From Verrucomicrobiaceae bacterium (GTDB lineage Bacteria > Verrucomicrobiota > Verrucomicrobiia > Verrucomicrobiales > DEV007), in assembly GCA_004211885.1 (NCBI GenBank), contig SHBV01000002.1, forward strand, positions 1-64,000: a stretch of DNA of 64,000 nucleotides. Reading direction: 5' to 3'. Both the position numbers and the translations under genes were made by a program. This document shows, piece by piece, positions 1 to 9,681 of the stretch (position 1 is the stretch's first letter; every line of letters begins with the position of its first letter). The notes under the pieces were generated by a model, which was not told the origin of the DNA, did not search any database, and saw only the letters and a list, made by a program, of their open reading frames with translations.

Positions 1-438
1 GACAAGTTTTATTTTGCAAGAATTTAGTATAAAAACCTTAGCTGCTTCAAAACCAGAGTCTAAATAAATGGCACCAATAAGAGCCTCAAAAGCGTCTGCC
101 AAGACACCCCTTCGTTCTCTTCCACCGGTCCGTTCTTCTCCCTTGCCAAGTAATACAAAAGTACCGAGATCAATTCCTAGTGCATATTCCTCGAGGGCTT
201 TAGTAGAAACTAATCGAGAGCGTAATTTGGTCAATTGACCCTCAGGAAAATCAGGGAAGATAATAAACAGTTCATGAGTGAGTACAAGTTGTAGAACCGC
301 GTCTCCCAGAAACTCTAACCGTTGGTTGTCAGACCCACCGTCTTGATTTTCATACGCAAGGCTTGGATGAGTTAAGGCCTCGGAGAGAAGATCTGGGTTT
401 TCAAAACTGTAATTTATTCGGTTTTCTATAGAATCCAT
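1..438 (-). CDS. rnc: Ribonuclease III, 3'-truncated by window edge
   Basis: RNase III cleaves double-stranded RNA in rRNA processing and RNA turnover. Translating the minus strand from the ATG at 438 gives 146 codons with no stop up to the window edge. Residues 39-50 hold the RNase III signature NQRLEFLGDAVL with catalytic acidic residues, and a second conserved block DAFEALIGAIYLDSG lies near residues 115-130. Only the N-terminal endonuclease domain is present; the C-terminal dsRNA-binding domain would lie beyond position 1. The gene is downstream of tRNA-His on the same strand, 55 bases away, so the two may share a transcript. Identification is secure; the downstream end is not visible. 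Confidence 0.95.
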   Translation of the reverse strand, partial: MDSIENRINYSFENPDLLSEALTHPSLAYENQDGGSDNQRLEFLGDAVLQLVLTHELFIIFPDFPEGQLTKLRSRLVSTKALEEYALGIDLGTFVLLGKGEERTGGRERRGVLADAFEALIGAIYLDSGFEAAKVFILNSCKIKLV

Positions 439-493
439 TTATGCGATTAAAAACACTCAGAAATATTAAAAGTATCACAGTCCAAAAATCAAA

Positions 494-570
494 TGGGGTG
501 ACCGACGGGACTTGAACCCGCGACAACCGGAACCACAAACCGGGGCTCTACCAACTGAGCTACGGCCACC
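494..570 (-). tRNA. tRNA-His (GTG anticodon), CCA encoded
   Basis: The minus strand folds as a full cloverleaf: 5' acceptor strand GGTGGCCG with the extra 5' G typical of tRNA-His, D arm with GCTCAGTTGGTAGAGC, anticodon loop containing GTG, and T arm GCGGGTTCAAGTCCCGT. The 3' acceptor strand CGGTCACC pairs with the 5' end (one G-T pair) and is followed directly by CCA at 496-494, so the CCA end is genomically encoded. It sits between the giant CotH gene and rnc. Confidence 0.97.
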
Positions 571-655
571 ATTTCAAATGATTTCTATAATTTTCGGGCA
601 AGAGAGACAAAAACACAAAATGTGTAAACATTTCACAAGCTCGAAAGGCTCAGTG

Positions 656-683
656 ATAGTACCAAAACATTTCACCTAGTCAA
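656..683 (-). promoter_or_regulatory. Candidate sigma-70 promoter for tRNA-His
   Basis: On the minus strand TTGACT (683-678) is separated by 16 bases from TACTAT (661-656). Transcription would start near 649, about 80 bases before the tRNA. The -35 is one base off consensus and the -10 two off. This is read by eye only. Confidence 0.45.
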
Positions 684-734
684 TGAGATGCATTTAAAAT
701 CCCCAAATCGATTCGTTTGTAGAATTTTACTGCT

Positions 735-3700
735 TTAGGGTGCGAGGACTCGCACGCGTAAAAACTTTACATCAGTGTTGTTAATAGAATCACGAGACCG
801 TAAAAGGATTCGTTCAGCACCAGCACCATCCGCAACTCTAGAAATTTCAATTGTGCTGTTTTTGTCCTGTGACCAAGTGATTAAATCATTACTCATTTCA
901 ATGATAAACTCGATACCTGAAGCATCCTTTCTTTCCCTGTATTCAAGGGCAAAGTACTGTCTTCCTTCTAGTTCGACTATCTCCAATGAAGGAATTCCCC
1001 TTTGAGGGTTTTCACCAATGAGATCCATTCCAAAAGCATAAGTAAGTAGATTATTGAGCAAATCGCCTTCCTTAAGATCTAATGGATTAGTTTCTCCCCT
1101 GGCTTCCATCCAAGACGCAAACGCTTCATTAATAGTTTCAGCTTTTCCGGGCGATCCTCCGATTGCAGAACTTGATGCCCAAAGGGTACCGTCACTAGTA
1201 TTTCCCAATAATGGATTCGTTAAGACAAGTGAATAATCATCTTCATCAGGCTGAGTTGGCCAAGGCTCGTTATTGTCATATACAAAGCTTGTGACAAGAT
1301 TTCCATCTCGATCCAAAAGCACAATCTCTTCGCCATTATTATTTAACCTACCACCAGACCAACTGCCCACTATCTGGTCATTCAACTGTTGACCATACTT
1401 ACTTATAAAGGACTCACGGTTCGCCACAAGTACAAGATATTCACCCACGCCGATCGATTTTTCGGGGAAGATAAATTCATTAACGGGTTGACCCTGAGGG
1501 AGTGAAAAACCAGTAAGATCTACAGGAACTTCCCCAGCATTATAAATTTCAATAAATTCAAAATCAGAGCCTTCTGAAGGGTTATACATGACCTCTGAAA
1601 CAACTATGTCCCCACTAGAGGGTGAAGATTCTTCAGGTGAAACCAGCATCATATAATCAAAACTAACTTTTAATCCACGGGCCGCTTCTGTGCTTGTGAA
1701 TATTCCACCATGCACCGATTCCCAGTTAGGCTGAAGGTCCAGATGATGTATAACTTCCCAAACCCCAGACTCAGGTGATTTTTCAAAAAAGAGCCTATCA
1801 GCGGCACGACGTATTCTTATAACAACATCATCAGATGAAGAAAATGGCACACTGTGAACTGTTCCAGCACTCCCGGAAGAGGTAATTTTAGTGACAGCTA
1901 AATGCCTACCGTCTCTATAACCAAATGCATAACGTGAACGCTTTGCAGATTCATCCACTTCGATTATTAGGCCGGCCATAAATTCATCGAATTGAAGATT
2001 CCACAGCTCAAGATCAGTTTGGAATGCCCAATCAGAACGAGTTGGCAAATCACGTTTAAGCCATGGGTGTGTGGTCCCACCTAAGTTACCATCCTCTGAG
2101 ACTGGCTGAGCAGTGATATCAAGCTCCGCTGCGAATAGATAGTCAGAACTTCTAGAGTTACGGTTATGAAGATCAACAGCTAGGATATTTTTACCATTCA
2201 CTAAAGATCCGGTACCATCATAAATGCCTACTTGGCGTGATTGTTTTTCATCTCTTGAAGCAGTGTTACTGCTTGCTCCTGTCCCATGTTCTATCTGACC
2301 ATTAGGCAATCGGACACGATCAATTTCAATACCGTTGAGCCAAAACCTAGCTCCATCGTCTATGACAGCGCGGAGATCAATTTCTGAACCGACTGGATCA
2401 TCGGAGAATTCAAATTCTGTTCTAAAATAATAACTGACAAGGTTCTCTGCCGAATTGTTCTGGAGTGGTGTATTGATACCTGGTTCGGGTATGGTTCCAG
2501 AATCTTTTCCAAACATACCCTTTCCTGTTTTCCAGGAGGAGGCATCAAAGTCCACTTTGGCAAATTCGGACATATAGTCGATATTTGCATCACTGTATTG
2601 CCAAGCATGATCTAATTGGATGTAATTCTTGGAGTTAGCAATGCCAGGAGGTAATCCTAATGGGTAGGACTTATCATCCGGTAATTGAATAACTAATTTT
2701 CCTACTGATTCACTGAGTGACCACAATGCTCCAGGCGAATAATTATCTTTTTGCTCTATGTCGTGTTCTTGGATCCATGGCGCGATCCAAACACTATTAA
2801 ATGCTGAAAAACCCTCAGGTCCAAAAACAGATATTTCCCGTGAAATTGTGGAATTTCTATTTTTCTCATCTGTCACTACTAAAGATATCTCATACAGTCC
2901 AGGAGTAGAAAAACTGACAACGGCTGATGGGCCGTCCGTAGTTATAACGACATTTTCTGACGATGCACCCCATTCAAATGTTAAGGCATCACCTTCCGGG
3001 TCATAACTGTCACTTGCATCAAGGACCAGCGCACTGGACAGCTCGACATTTCCAGAACCAGGATTCAAATCAAGGACTATGTGCGGAGCCGCATTATTTG
3101 TTTTATTTACCGTGACAGTATCTGTTTCTTCTCCAAACGCAGGCTTGCCATCATCATCCAATGCGATGACACGGAAAGAGTTTGATCCGCTTCTTAAGGA
3201 AATCCCTTCAATTTTCCACGTGGTTTCATCGATCCAGCTGAATTGACCCTCGGGGTGGTTTTCTACAGCAACTTCCCAGACCCGATATCCAGCTTCTCCG
3301 GTAATTGTGATATTGTCATTAGATGTATTGGCAATTGGGTCGACATCAAGTTTTCTGGTATGGCCATTTGAAAGTTCACTCAAAATACGATTGCGCCTGC
3401 CACTGTCCCAACCCGTATATTTGTTCTGGTTTGGATTATAGGTGGTGGAAACTGCCTGCTCACAGTCGAACCAGGCATCCACACGTGGCCCCTTGGCCTG
3501 AAATTTATCTAATATTTCTGTTAGATAGTATCGGAAAATACGCCTGTTATAAGGCTTACGAAGCCAAGCTGAGAATTCATTTCCTCCATTGTAAATCATT
3601 TCTCCCGTGTTTTGAAAGGCTAGATCAGAGTCATGGAAGAAGAAGTGAAATTTCCCATCTCCTGGGCCCCTGTAAAAGAAACTGTTCTTGGGTCGACGCA

Positions 3701-6700
3701 ATGTGAAAGAATCCCAGTCGCCAATGTAGCCTCTCACGGCAGCCATCATGCATATTCTTCTCGCATCAACGAGGCGATTTATTTCTTCTTCAGTGTATCC
3801 GTTGGAATTCTTTACTGTTTTGAGCAGATTAATTAGTGCCGTATAATCATAATCGGCTTCTTTAGTCCGCAGAAGCCACTGACTATGATATCGTCCTGGT
3901 CCTGGCCAATTATCTCCAGCGTACCACCAGTACCGACTAGTGATTTGGTCTTTACTATAATTATCATCAAAGAAAAATATATCATCTTGCCGATAAAGTT
4001 CCCCTTGCGGGCCGTCATCACCAAAGTTTCTTTCCAGAAAATCATTACCGACAGGCTCAAAGAATTCAACGGAATGCCTCGGATTTCCTCCGTTCTCAAT
4101 CATTGAAGCAAATTCGTTTTCGTTCACTTCATGCCCCATTAGGTAAAGCATGTATCTGGGAACTTTATTATTAAATATGTTAGAAGCACCCTCCGCTGCC
4201 GGAGTATTATCCCAAGCAATTTTTGAAAGACCCCGAAGACGTTTATCAAGGGGCATTTTAAATTTTCCTCGTTGCGTGAAATTGGATCGACTCCCAGCAT
4301 GCCAGGGGCTTCCTGAGGAACGAATTTCACAATTATAAAATATCTCTTTTTCATCAACTATCAGAGTCATTTTTTTATAATTGTTAGACAAGTTAGGAAA
4401 TTTCCACTCCCACGCTGAACTACTTCCACTGGTCATAGAACGGCGGTCATAATCAGAAACCACTACTCTATAGCTTGTCACATCAGTATTAATTTCAGCA
4501 TCATCGACCACATACATTGCCGGTATTTCAGGGGCACGAGAAGGAAGAGTAATTTCTTGATCACCATTTTTTGCAAGGACATAGAATTGTACGATTCTAT
4601 TATCGACTCCCTGATCTAAAATTTGGGCAGACCATGTTCCATCACTAGCGCGCGTGTCCGCACCCGCACCATTGTCATTCATGGTAAGAGATTTCCATTC
4701 CCTATCATTCGTCGCGGAGTCCTGTCGATACATAAGCTTCACAGAATCTACTACTCCGGAGACCTTAGCAGAAACAGTCACTGCATCTTTACTACTAGGC
4801 ACTGCCGGACTGTGTGATAAATAGCCCAAGGCTGGTGGTGTCGAAGAAAGCAATGATCCATTTGCTTTACCGGGACTGCCAAGATCATTAGGGATAGGCA
4901 ACCTATAGGTAGAAACGAAGCTGTCTTCGAATGTTTTGAAAATGATTCTGGGCTTGCCCATAACCCAACGGGCCTTGAATTTAAGAGTCAGTTCATCATT
5001 ACGACTCAAGGCATTGACCTGAATTTCTGCTTTGTTTGCGCGATTGTCACCATGCCCATCAGAGATCAGGTGAAATTCACCATTTTCAAAATAGCTGGCA
5101 TGATGCGTTCCTTGAGGCAACCATCCAGTCTCACCCCTACCGGTAGTTGTACGTTTGGCTGCGTTCTGCATGATGTCCTGACCTCCCTTGAGGAGTTTTA
5201 TGTCTTTTAAAATTACATGCGCATCTCCGACAAGATGGACCCACAATTCTTTATCTAGTCGAGGAACGGAAAGGTGGTGATAGATGCTAGTAAAACTATA
5301 CTCTTCAAAACTTGTTTTTTGACTTTCATCACTATCTTTCCAAGAACTTGGAAGATCATTATCGGCAAACGGATGAATGAGCTCCATACTACTTCCATCT
5401 CCATTTGTCCATTGTGGCCAATCTCCGCCAACTTTGTAGTTAACTTCATCAGCCAAATTTCCACTACCGTCTTCGAGCCTTAGGAGCTCACCTTCATTAG
5501 CCAAGTTATTTTCATAGTTTCCTATGACTGGAACATCCCCGTAATTTGATTTTATCCAATCCTTGTTAGCGGCAACGACTAAATGTGCTCCAGGCTCAAT
5601 ACTTGTACCTTCCGGGAAAGTAAAACTAATGCCCTCAACAAATTCCCAGCCACTAAGATCGACGGTTTTATTACCCCTATTATATAGCTCTATAAATTCA
5701 CCGTTCCTTTCATCGCTTGGAGGATCGGACATTATTTCATTAAATATGATACTTGTTTCCCGGACCGGTACGTTAACCGCATTTTTAGTATGGCCAGTGC
5801 CTCGGAACCATTCTTTGCCGGGAGGATCACTTTGATAGCTTTCTACCCCATCGCGTACACGAAAAGAATTGGCTGCCAGCACAGTTCCACCTGAAGTGAT
5901 TAAATAGACGCGAACTTCATTGTTATTTTCGGGTGAAAAATTGACATTCCAACTCTTAGGAGAATTGCCTGAAACAGAACCCGACAAAGGCACTGCATCT
6001 GAAAAATCAGTCTTGGAAGTTAAAGACAGCCCTTCAACCGGAATAGCAGCATCACTGTCAGCAGAAATCTCAACCCAATCGACATTTCCTTCCGTATCAA
6101 AGTGAATCTCGTTGAGATCAAGCAAACCAGCGAGATCGCTACTGTCTATATTGGCAGCGCCTGGGGTTGGATCAGAAAAAACAAACCAGTCAGATCCTCC
6201 GGCCGGTTTTCTGCCAACGGAACGGCCATCAACTCCGAGAGTGGCTTCGAACGCATCAAGTGTTGTAACGGCACCTGGTGAACTCAGATAAATCTTTGTT
6301 TTACCTCCCACGGTGAATCCTATTTCCTTAAAACCAATGGTCGTGAAACCGGAGGCTTGGATGCTGGTACTAGAGTCAACCGTAAATTTTTGTAGATCAT
6401 TGATATCATCACTGAGATGATATCCCTGTAAATTGATCTCTTTGTTAGAGGAATTGTAAAATTCAATAAACCCATCATCAGCACCTCCGACTTTCACCTC
6501 ATTGATAACGGCGGCACCTCCTGCACCTGAAATCCGAATGATTGGACCAAAGACGAGGTCCGAGCTATTACGACTATTATTATGAACCTCAACAGCTAAT
6601 GTGTTTGTACCACTGATGAGCATACCACTTATGTCGGACTCAATGATTCTTTCTTCGACCTTAGCCTCAAGCGATGAAGGCACTGAGGATGCATTGGTCT

Positions 6701-7661
6701 GATAGTTAATGTTCCCAGCAGGCATGCGATGTCGCCCAACTTCTTTGCCGTTCAGATAAATAACCAATCCGTCATCAAGCATGGCATCCATTGAAAAGAA
6801 AGCGGAACCCGTTCCTCCGGCCCATTCGAATTGTTTTCTCATATAATGAGTCGAAATACGTTCCTTCCATTCCGTTTGAATTTTGGGATCAGGCATCGCC
6901 GCTATACGTGAAGCTGTTTCACGACCAAAAATCCCACCCCCCTTGGACCACGATGAATCGTCATATTCTGACTCCTTCCACCCACTACCAAGATCATTGC
7001 CAGAATCATTATATTTCCATTCATCGCCCAGACTAACGATTGGAAAAGAAGCGGCAATGTCCACTGATGGGTTAGAAAACCTTTGCCCTTCCGATCCTGC
7101 CGGGGCTACTCCTGGTGTGCCTCCTGGAGATGCACTCGCGGCCCAATTATCAAATTTTGAGCAGCTAAGATACTTGTTAATTAAACGCAATGAATGACCG
7201 GCACCGTCAGCAGCGACAGGCCATTTGCCACGATCATTGTATCGGACACGGCAGACCATTACCCCATTCTTGTCTCTCAGTTCAAGGGGCTCTCCTGCAT
7301 TACTCAATGAACCATTGTAAGGGCCGAAAATTTTGACATCCTCAGGCACAGTATAATTTGCACGGAACGTTTTCTCATCAACGTTTGTTACTAATACGCG
7401 TTCGAAAGCACACATGAATGTTTGTTGTGGAGACGAAGCTGAAAAGTCAGGAAATTTATAATCAATACCATCAGAAAACTCCCAGCATGCAAAATCAACG
7501 GCGGAACCTGAATTATTAAACAGCTCTATGTATTCAGGCTTATCATCTTTTGGGGCATAGTGAATTTCACTAAAAGTGACCCGCTCCGCTTCTGAATTGA
7601 CGGCTAAAATTAAGGAAATGAGTAAAGTAACACCTAAGTTGGTGAGCAGAGGTAATTGCAT
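735..7661 (-). CDS. Giant exported CotH-kinase / lamin-tail-domain protein (2,308 aa)
   Basis: Start chosen at ATG 7661 because it opens directly on a signal peptide (residues 1-25); the longer reading adds 41 residues of non-signal sequence. Approximate domain order: lamin-tail (LTD) 28-170; jelly-roll domain 210-385; LTD-like units 385-510 and 515-610; LTD 638-770; Ig-like stretch 945-1050; CotH kinase region 1060-1430 with acidic motif FHDSDLAF at 1342-1349; PKD 1526-1614; second jelly-roll 1670-1850; LTD 2000-2130; and a C-terminal tail with the NLLTYAFGM and SNDLITWSQ motifs common in verrucomicrobial surface proteins. CotH of Bacillus is an atypical protein kinase of spore coat proteins; in this group the substrate is unknown. 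LTDs are presumed adhesion or scaffold modules. Role at the cell surface is inferred from the signal peptide and architecture. Confidence 0.88.
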   Translation of the reverse strand: MQLPLLTNLGVTLLISLILAVNSEAERVTFSEIHYAPKDDKPEYIELFNNSGSAVDFACWEFSDGIDYKFPDFSASSPQQTFMCAFERVLVTNVDEKTFRANYTVPEDVKIFGPYNGSLSNAGEPLELRDKNGVMVCRVRYNDRGKWPVAADGAGHSLRLINKYLSCSKFDNWAASASPGGTPGVAPAGSEGQRFSNPSVDIAASFPIVSLGDEWKYNDSGNDLGSGWKESEYDDSSWSKGGGIFGRETASRIAAMPDPKIQTEWKERISTHYMRKQFEWAGGTGSAFFSMDAMLDDGLVIYLNGKEVGRHRMPAGNINYQTNASSVPSSLEAKVEERIIESDISGMLISGTNTLAVEVHNNSRNSSDLVFGPIIRISGAGGAAVINEVKVGGADDGFIEFYNSSNKEINLQGYHLSDDINDLQKFTVDSSTSIQASGFTTIGFKEIGFTVGGKTKIYLSSPGAVTTLDAFEATLGVDGRSVGRKPAGGSDWFVFSDPTPGAANIDSSDLAGLLDLNEIHFDTEGNVDWVEISADSDAAIPVEGLSLTSKTDFSDAVPLSGSVSGNSPKSWNVNFSPENNNEVRVYLITSGGTVLAANSFRVRDGVESYQSDPPGKEWFRGTGHTKNAVNVPVRETSIIFNEIMSDPPSDERNGEFIELYNRGNKTVDLSGWEFVEGISFTFPEGTSIEPGAHLVVAANKDWIKSNYGDVPVIGNYENNLANEGELLRLEDGSGNLADEVNYKVGGDWPQWTNGDGSSMELIHPFADNDLPSSWKDSDESQKTSFEEYSFTSIYHHLSVPRLDKELWVHLVGDAHVILKDIKLLKGGQDIMQNAAKRTTTGRGETGWLPQGTHHASYFENGEFHLISDGHGDNRANKAEIQVNALSRNDELTLKFKARWVMGKPRIIFKTFEDSFVSTYRLPIPNDLGSPGKANGSLLSSTPPALGYLSHSPAVPSSKDAVTVSAKVSGVVDSVKLMYRQDSATNDREWKSLTMNDNGAGADTRASDGTWSAQILDQGVDNRIVQFYVLAKNGDQEITLPSRAPEIPAMYVVDDAEINTDVTSYRVVVSDYDRRSMTSGSSSAWEWKFPNLSNNYKKMTLIVDEKEIFYNCEIRSSGSPWHAGSRSNFTQRGKFKMPLDKRLRGLSKIAWDNTPAAEGASNIFNNKVPRYMLYLMGHEVNENEFASMIENGGNPRHSVEFFEPVGNDFLERNFGDDGPQGELYRQDDIFFFDDNYSKDQITSRYWWYAGDNWPGPGRYHSQWLLRTKEADYDYTALINLLKTVKNSNGYTEEEINRLVDARRICMMAAVRGYIGDWDSFTLRRPKNSFFYRGPGDGKFHFFFHDSDLAFQNTGEMIYNGGNEFSAWLRKPYNRRIFRYYLTEILDKFQAKGPRVDAWFDCEQAVSTTYNPNQNKYTGWDSGRRNRILSELSNGHTRKLDVDPIANTSNDNITITGEAGYRVWEVAVENHPEGQFSWIDETTWKIEGISLRSGSNSFRVIALDDDGKPAFGEETDTVTVNKTNNAAPHIVLDLNPGSGNVELSSALVLDASDSYDPEGDALTFEWGASSENVVITTDGPSAVVSFSTPGLYEISLVVTDEKNRNSTISREISVFGPEGFSAFNSVWIAPWIQEHDIEQKDNYSPGALWSLSESVGKLVIQLPDDKSYPLGLPPGIANSKNYIQLDHAWQYSDANIDYMSEFAKVDFDASSWKTGKGMFGKDSGTIPEPGINTPLQNNSAENLVSYYFRTEFEFSDDPVGSEIDLRAVIDDGARFWLNGIEIDRVRLPNGQIEHGTGASSNTASRDEKQSRQVGIYDGTGSLVNGKNILAVDLHNRNSRSSDYLFAAELDITAQPVSEDGNLGGTTHPWLKRDLPTRSDWAFQTDLELWNLQFDEFMAGLIIEVDESAKRSRYAFGYRDGRHLAVTKITSSGSAGTVHSVPFSSSDDVVIRIRRAADRLFFEKSPESGVWEVIHHLDLQPNWESVHGGIFTSTEAARGLKVSFDYMMLVSPEESSPSSGDIVVSEVMYNPSEGSDFEFIEIYNAGEVPVDLTGFSLPQGQPVNEFIFPEKSIGVGEYLVLVANRESFISKYGQQLNDQIVGSWSGGRLNNNGEEIVLLDRDGNLVTSFVYDNNEPWPTQPDEDDYSLVLTNPLLGNTSDGTLWASSSAIGGSPGKAETINEAFASWMEARGETNPLDLKEGDLLNNLLTYAFGMDLIGENPQRGIPSLEIVELEGRQYFALEYRERKDASGIEFIIEMSNDLITWSQDKNSTIEISRVADGAGAERILLRSRDSINNTDVKFLRVRVLAP

Positions 7662-7898
7662 AGGAAGTTGGGGGTATATTTTAGAGAGGAGGTATTCATG
7701 AGAAAATACTCTTAAAACAGTGTAAATACAAGAAATAGCAACAATTTGGTGCTTATCGGAGCTGATAATCCGAGAGCAGTGCAAAGATTAGTAAAAAAAC
7801 GTAACGAATGAGTTTGGAAGTGTGACTCAAAACAAATATTCAATTCCTTGCATGCATTACCATTAAGCAACATTCTTTGAGCGATGTCAGGAGAATTA

Positions 7899-8486
7899 AT
7901 GAATGTGGCTTTTAAGGAATGGTCTATCATATGCGATGCGCTTGGCTTCGGAAAGCAAAGTTTAATATTGCGCAAGGGCGGAATTCACGAAGGAAAGAAA
8001 GGCTTTCGATTTGAACATGAAAAATTTGCATTGTTCCCTACACGCTTTCACGAGCAAGAAGAAAGAGTTCGTATTGATTCCAAAGAATCAGTTATTCCCA
8101 AAACAGAATATGAGATTGGCGAAATTGTTCCAATTCAGTATTGGGCAAAGATTGATTTGATTTGGCATTTGTCTGAATGGAAAAGCATAAAAGCACTTCA
8201 TAAATACCATATTTGGGATGAGAAAATAATCTTAGACAGATATAATTGGGGCAAAGAAAAAGATGAGCTACCCTCAATTAGTGTAGCGCTTATTAGGGTG
8301 TTTCGATTTAAAGATATTCTGAAAATACCGTATGAAAAAAAACATGGAGGTTGTCGTTCGTGGGTCAATTTTCCTGTGTTCACGGAGGAACAGGAAATTG
8401 GAAGTGTCCCAGTATTAAATGAGTTGGAATTCTTTGAATTGAAAGAGCAGATCGTAAATATTTTAGACCAACACAACGAACTTTAG
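7899..8486 (+). CDS. DUF1802 family protein
   Basis: A 195-residue cytoplasmic protein with the DUF1802 pattern: AFKEWSIICDALGFGKQ at the N-terminus, then LILRKGGIHEG and an LFPTRFHEQ block. The family is conserved in bacteria and has no established function. The start at 7899 is preferred over the ATG at 7884, because AGGAG lies five bases upstream of 7899, which is one of the clearest ribosome-binding sites in the window, and the family homology begins there. It is divergent from the giant CotH gene across a 237-base gap and convergent with the DUF3817 gene. No signal peptide or membrane segment. Confidence 0.8.
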   Translation: MNVAFKEWSIICDALGFGKQSLILRKGGIHEGKKGFRFEHEKFALFPTRFHEQEERVRIDSKESVIPKTEYEIGEIVPIQYWAKIDLIWHLSEWKSIKALHKYHIWDEKIILDRYNWGKEKDELPSISVALIRVFRFKDILKIPYEKKHGGCRSWVNFPVFTEEQEIGSVPVLNELEFFELKEQIVNILDQHNEL

Positions 8487-8497
8487 AATTAAGAGAC

Positions 8498-8513
8498 TCA
8501 GGAACTATCCTGA
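8498..8513. terminator. Candidate hairpin between convergent gene ends
   Basis: TCAGGA-ACTA-TCCTGA forms a 6-bp stem with a 4-base loop between the DUF1802 and DUF3817 gene ends and overlaps the latter's stop codon. One mismatch then two more pairs extend it. There is no strong T run, so intrinsic termination is uncertain. Confidence 0.3.
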
Positions 8514-8797
8514 CTCAAACCTTTTAACCAGCGATCGATAAGGAATGGACCAAAAGGGACAAGCGATGCAATAAAAGGGACAACAGCAGTCCTGATTTTC
8601 CAACGCATTTTTATTTTAGTTTCTAGCAATGAGAAACAAAACAAAATAAAAAGCACTCCATGAATCCAACCACCAAACACAACAAATAATGGTTTCCCAG
8701 CTATATATTTCATTGGCATGGCAAATAAGAGAAGCACCAGAAAAGAGATACCTTCAATGTAGCCAATAAGGCGGAGTCGATTGATGCTGGGCTTCAC
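8498..8797 (-). CDS. DUF3817 small integral membrane protein
   Basis: A 99-residue inner-membrane protein beginning at a GTG (8797). The N-terminal LRLIGYIEGISFLVLL, the WIHGVLFILF segment and a third hydrophobic stretch near residues 70-90 give the three-helix pattern of DUF3817, a family often found as a stand-alone protein or fused to transporters; its function is not known. It lies 18 bases downstream of lpxA on the same strand and may be co-transcribed with it. Confidence 0.8.
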   Translation of the reverse strand: MKPSINRLRLIGYIEGISFLVLLLFAMPMKYIAGKPLFVVFGGWIHGVLFILFCFSLLETKIKMRWKIRTAVVPFIASLVPFGPFLIDRWLKGLSQDSS

Positions 8798-8815
8798 TTT
8801 TTATTAATAAGTTAC

Positions 8816-9604
8816 TTATCGGATGATGCCGCGTTCACTAGACTCTATGAATGTGAGTAGGATATTCACAGGATGCTCACTGTCCAGCTCAGCAGAATTA
8901 TTTTTAAGGTCTTCTAAGGCGTCGGCAACTGTCATTTTTCTTAAGAAAATAGTTTTATAAGCCTCTTTCAGAGATCGTATGTCTTCATCAGCAAAGCCAC
9001 GCCTCTGCAATCCAATAGCGTTAACGCTTCGAATTTCCGCAGGATTACCATCAGCTATCATAAAAGGGGGAACGTCCTGAACAATTTTTGAACAACCGCC
9101 CGTGATCGCATGAGCACCGATACGACAAAATTGGTGAACGGCAGTTAATCCACCAAGAATCGCGTAGTCACCCATTTGGACATGACCCGCAAGCGTTCCA
9201 TTATTGGAAAAAATAACATGGTCACCGACAACGCAGTCATGAGCAATGTGTGAATATGCTAAAAAAGTTCCGTGGCTACCGATTTGAGTTTTACTACCGG
9301 GATCTGTGCCCCTATTTACAGTAACAAATTCGCGAAAGATATTTTGGTTGCCGATTTCTAAGTGCGTTGGTTCGCCTGAATATTTTAGATCTTGGCTTTG
9401 GCCTCCAATTACAGAATGAGAATGGAAGGTATTCTGATCACCTATAATGGTAGCTCCCTCAATGGAAACATGATCGTGCAGCATACAACCATGACCGATT
9501 TTCACATCTTCTCTGATAACACAATATGGACCGACTTTGGTTTCATCACCAATTATCGCTCCCGGATCAATGACTGCAGTGGGATGAATGTCAACATTCG
9601 GCAC
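8816..9604 (-). CDS. lpxA: Acyl-[ACP]--UDP-N-acetylglucosamine O-acyltransferase
   Basis: LpxA performs the first step of lipid A synthesis, moving a 3-hydroxyacyl chain from ACP to the 3-OH of UDP-GlcNAc in the cytoplasm. The 262-residue protein has the usual family length, an N-terminal left-handed beta helix made of hexapeptide repeats (such as VDIHPTAVIDPGAIIGD), the catalytic His in AHDC at residue 122 (Escherichia coli His125), and the C-terminal helical domain from about residue 190. Start is GTG at 9604; the nearby ATG at 9609 is in another frame. It follows lpxC-fabZ by 77 bases, the usual lpx gene order, and indicates an outer membrane with lipopolysaccharide. Confidence 0.95.
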   Translation of the reverse strand: MPNVDIHPTAVIDPGAIIGDETKVGPYCVIREDVKIGHGCMLHDHVSIEGATIIGDQNTFHSHSVIGGQSQDLKYSGEPTHLEIGNQNIFREFVTVNRGTDPGSKTQIGSHGTFLAYSHIAHDCVVGDHVIFSNNGTLAGHVQMGDYAILGGLTAVHQFCRIGAHAITGGCSKIVQDVPPFMIADGNPAEIRSVNAIGLQRRGFADEDIRSLKEAYKTIFLRKMTVADALEDLKNNSAELDSEHPVNILLTFIESSERGIIR

Positions 9605-9681
9605 TTCATAAGATCATCCATTTAGGACAAAATCGCAAGCTGCTATCCCAATCCTTGCGGTAAATTAGAACAGATAAAAAA

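Noticed and set aside
740..755. GTGCGAG/CTCGCAC inverted repeat at the end of the first CotH gene
   Set aside because: Lies within the last codons, loop of two to four bases, no T run; not a convincing terminator.
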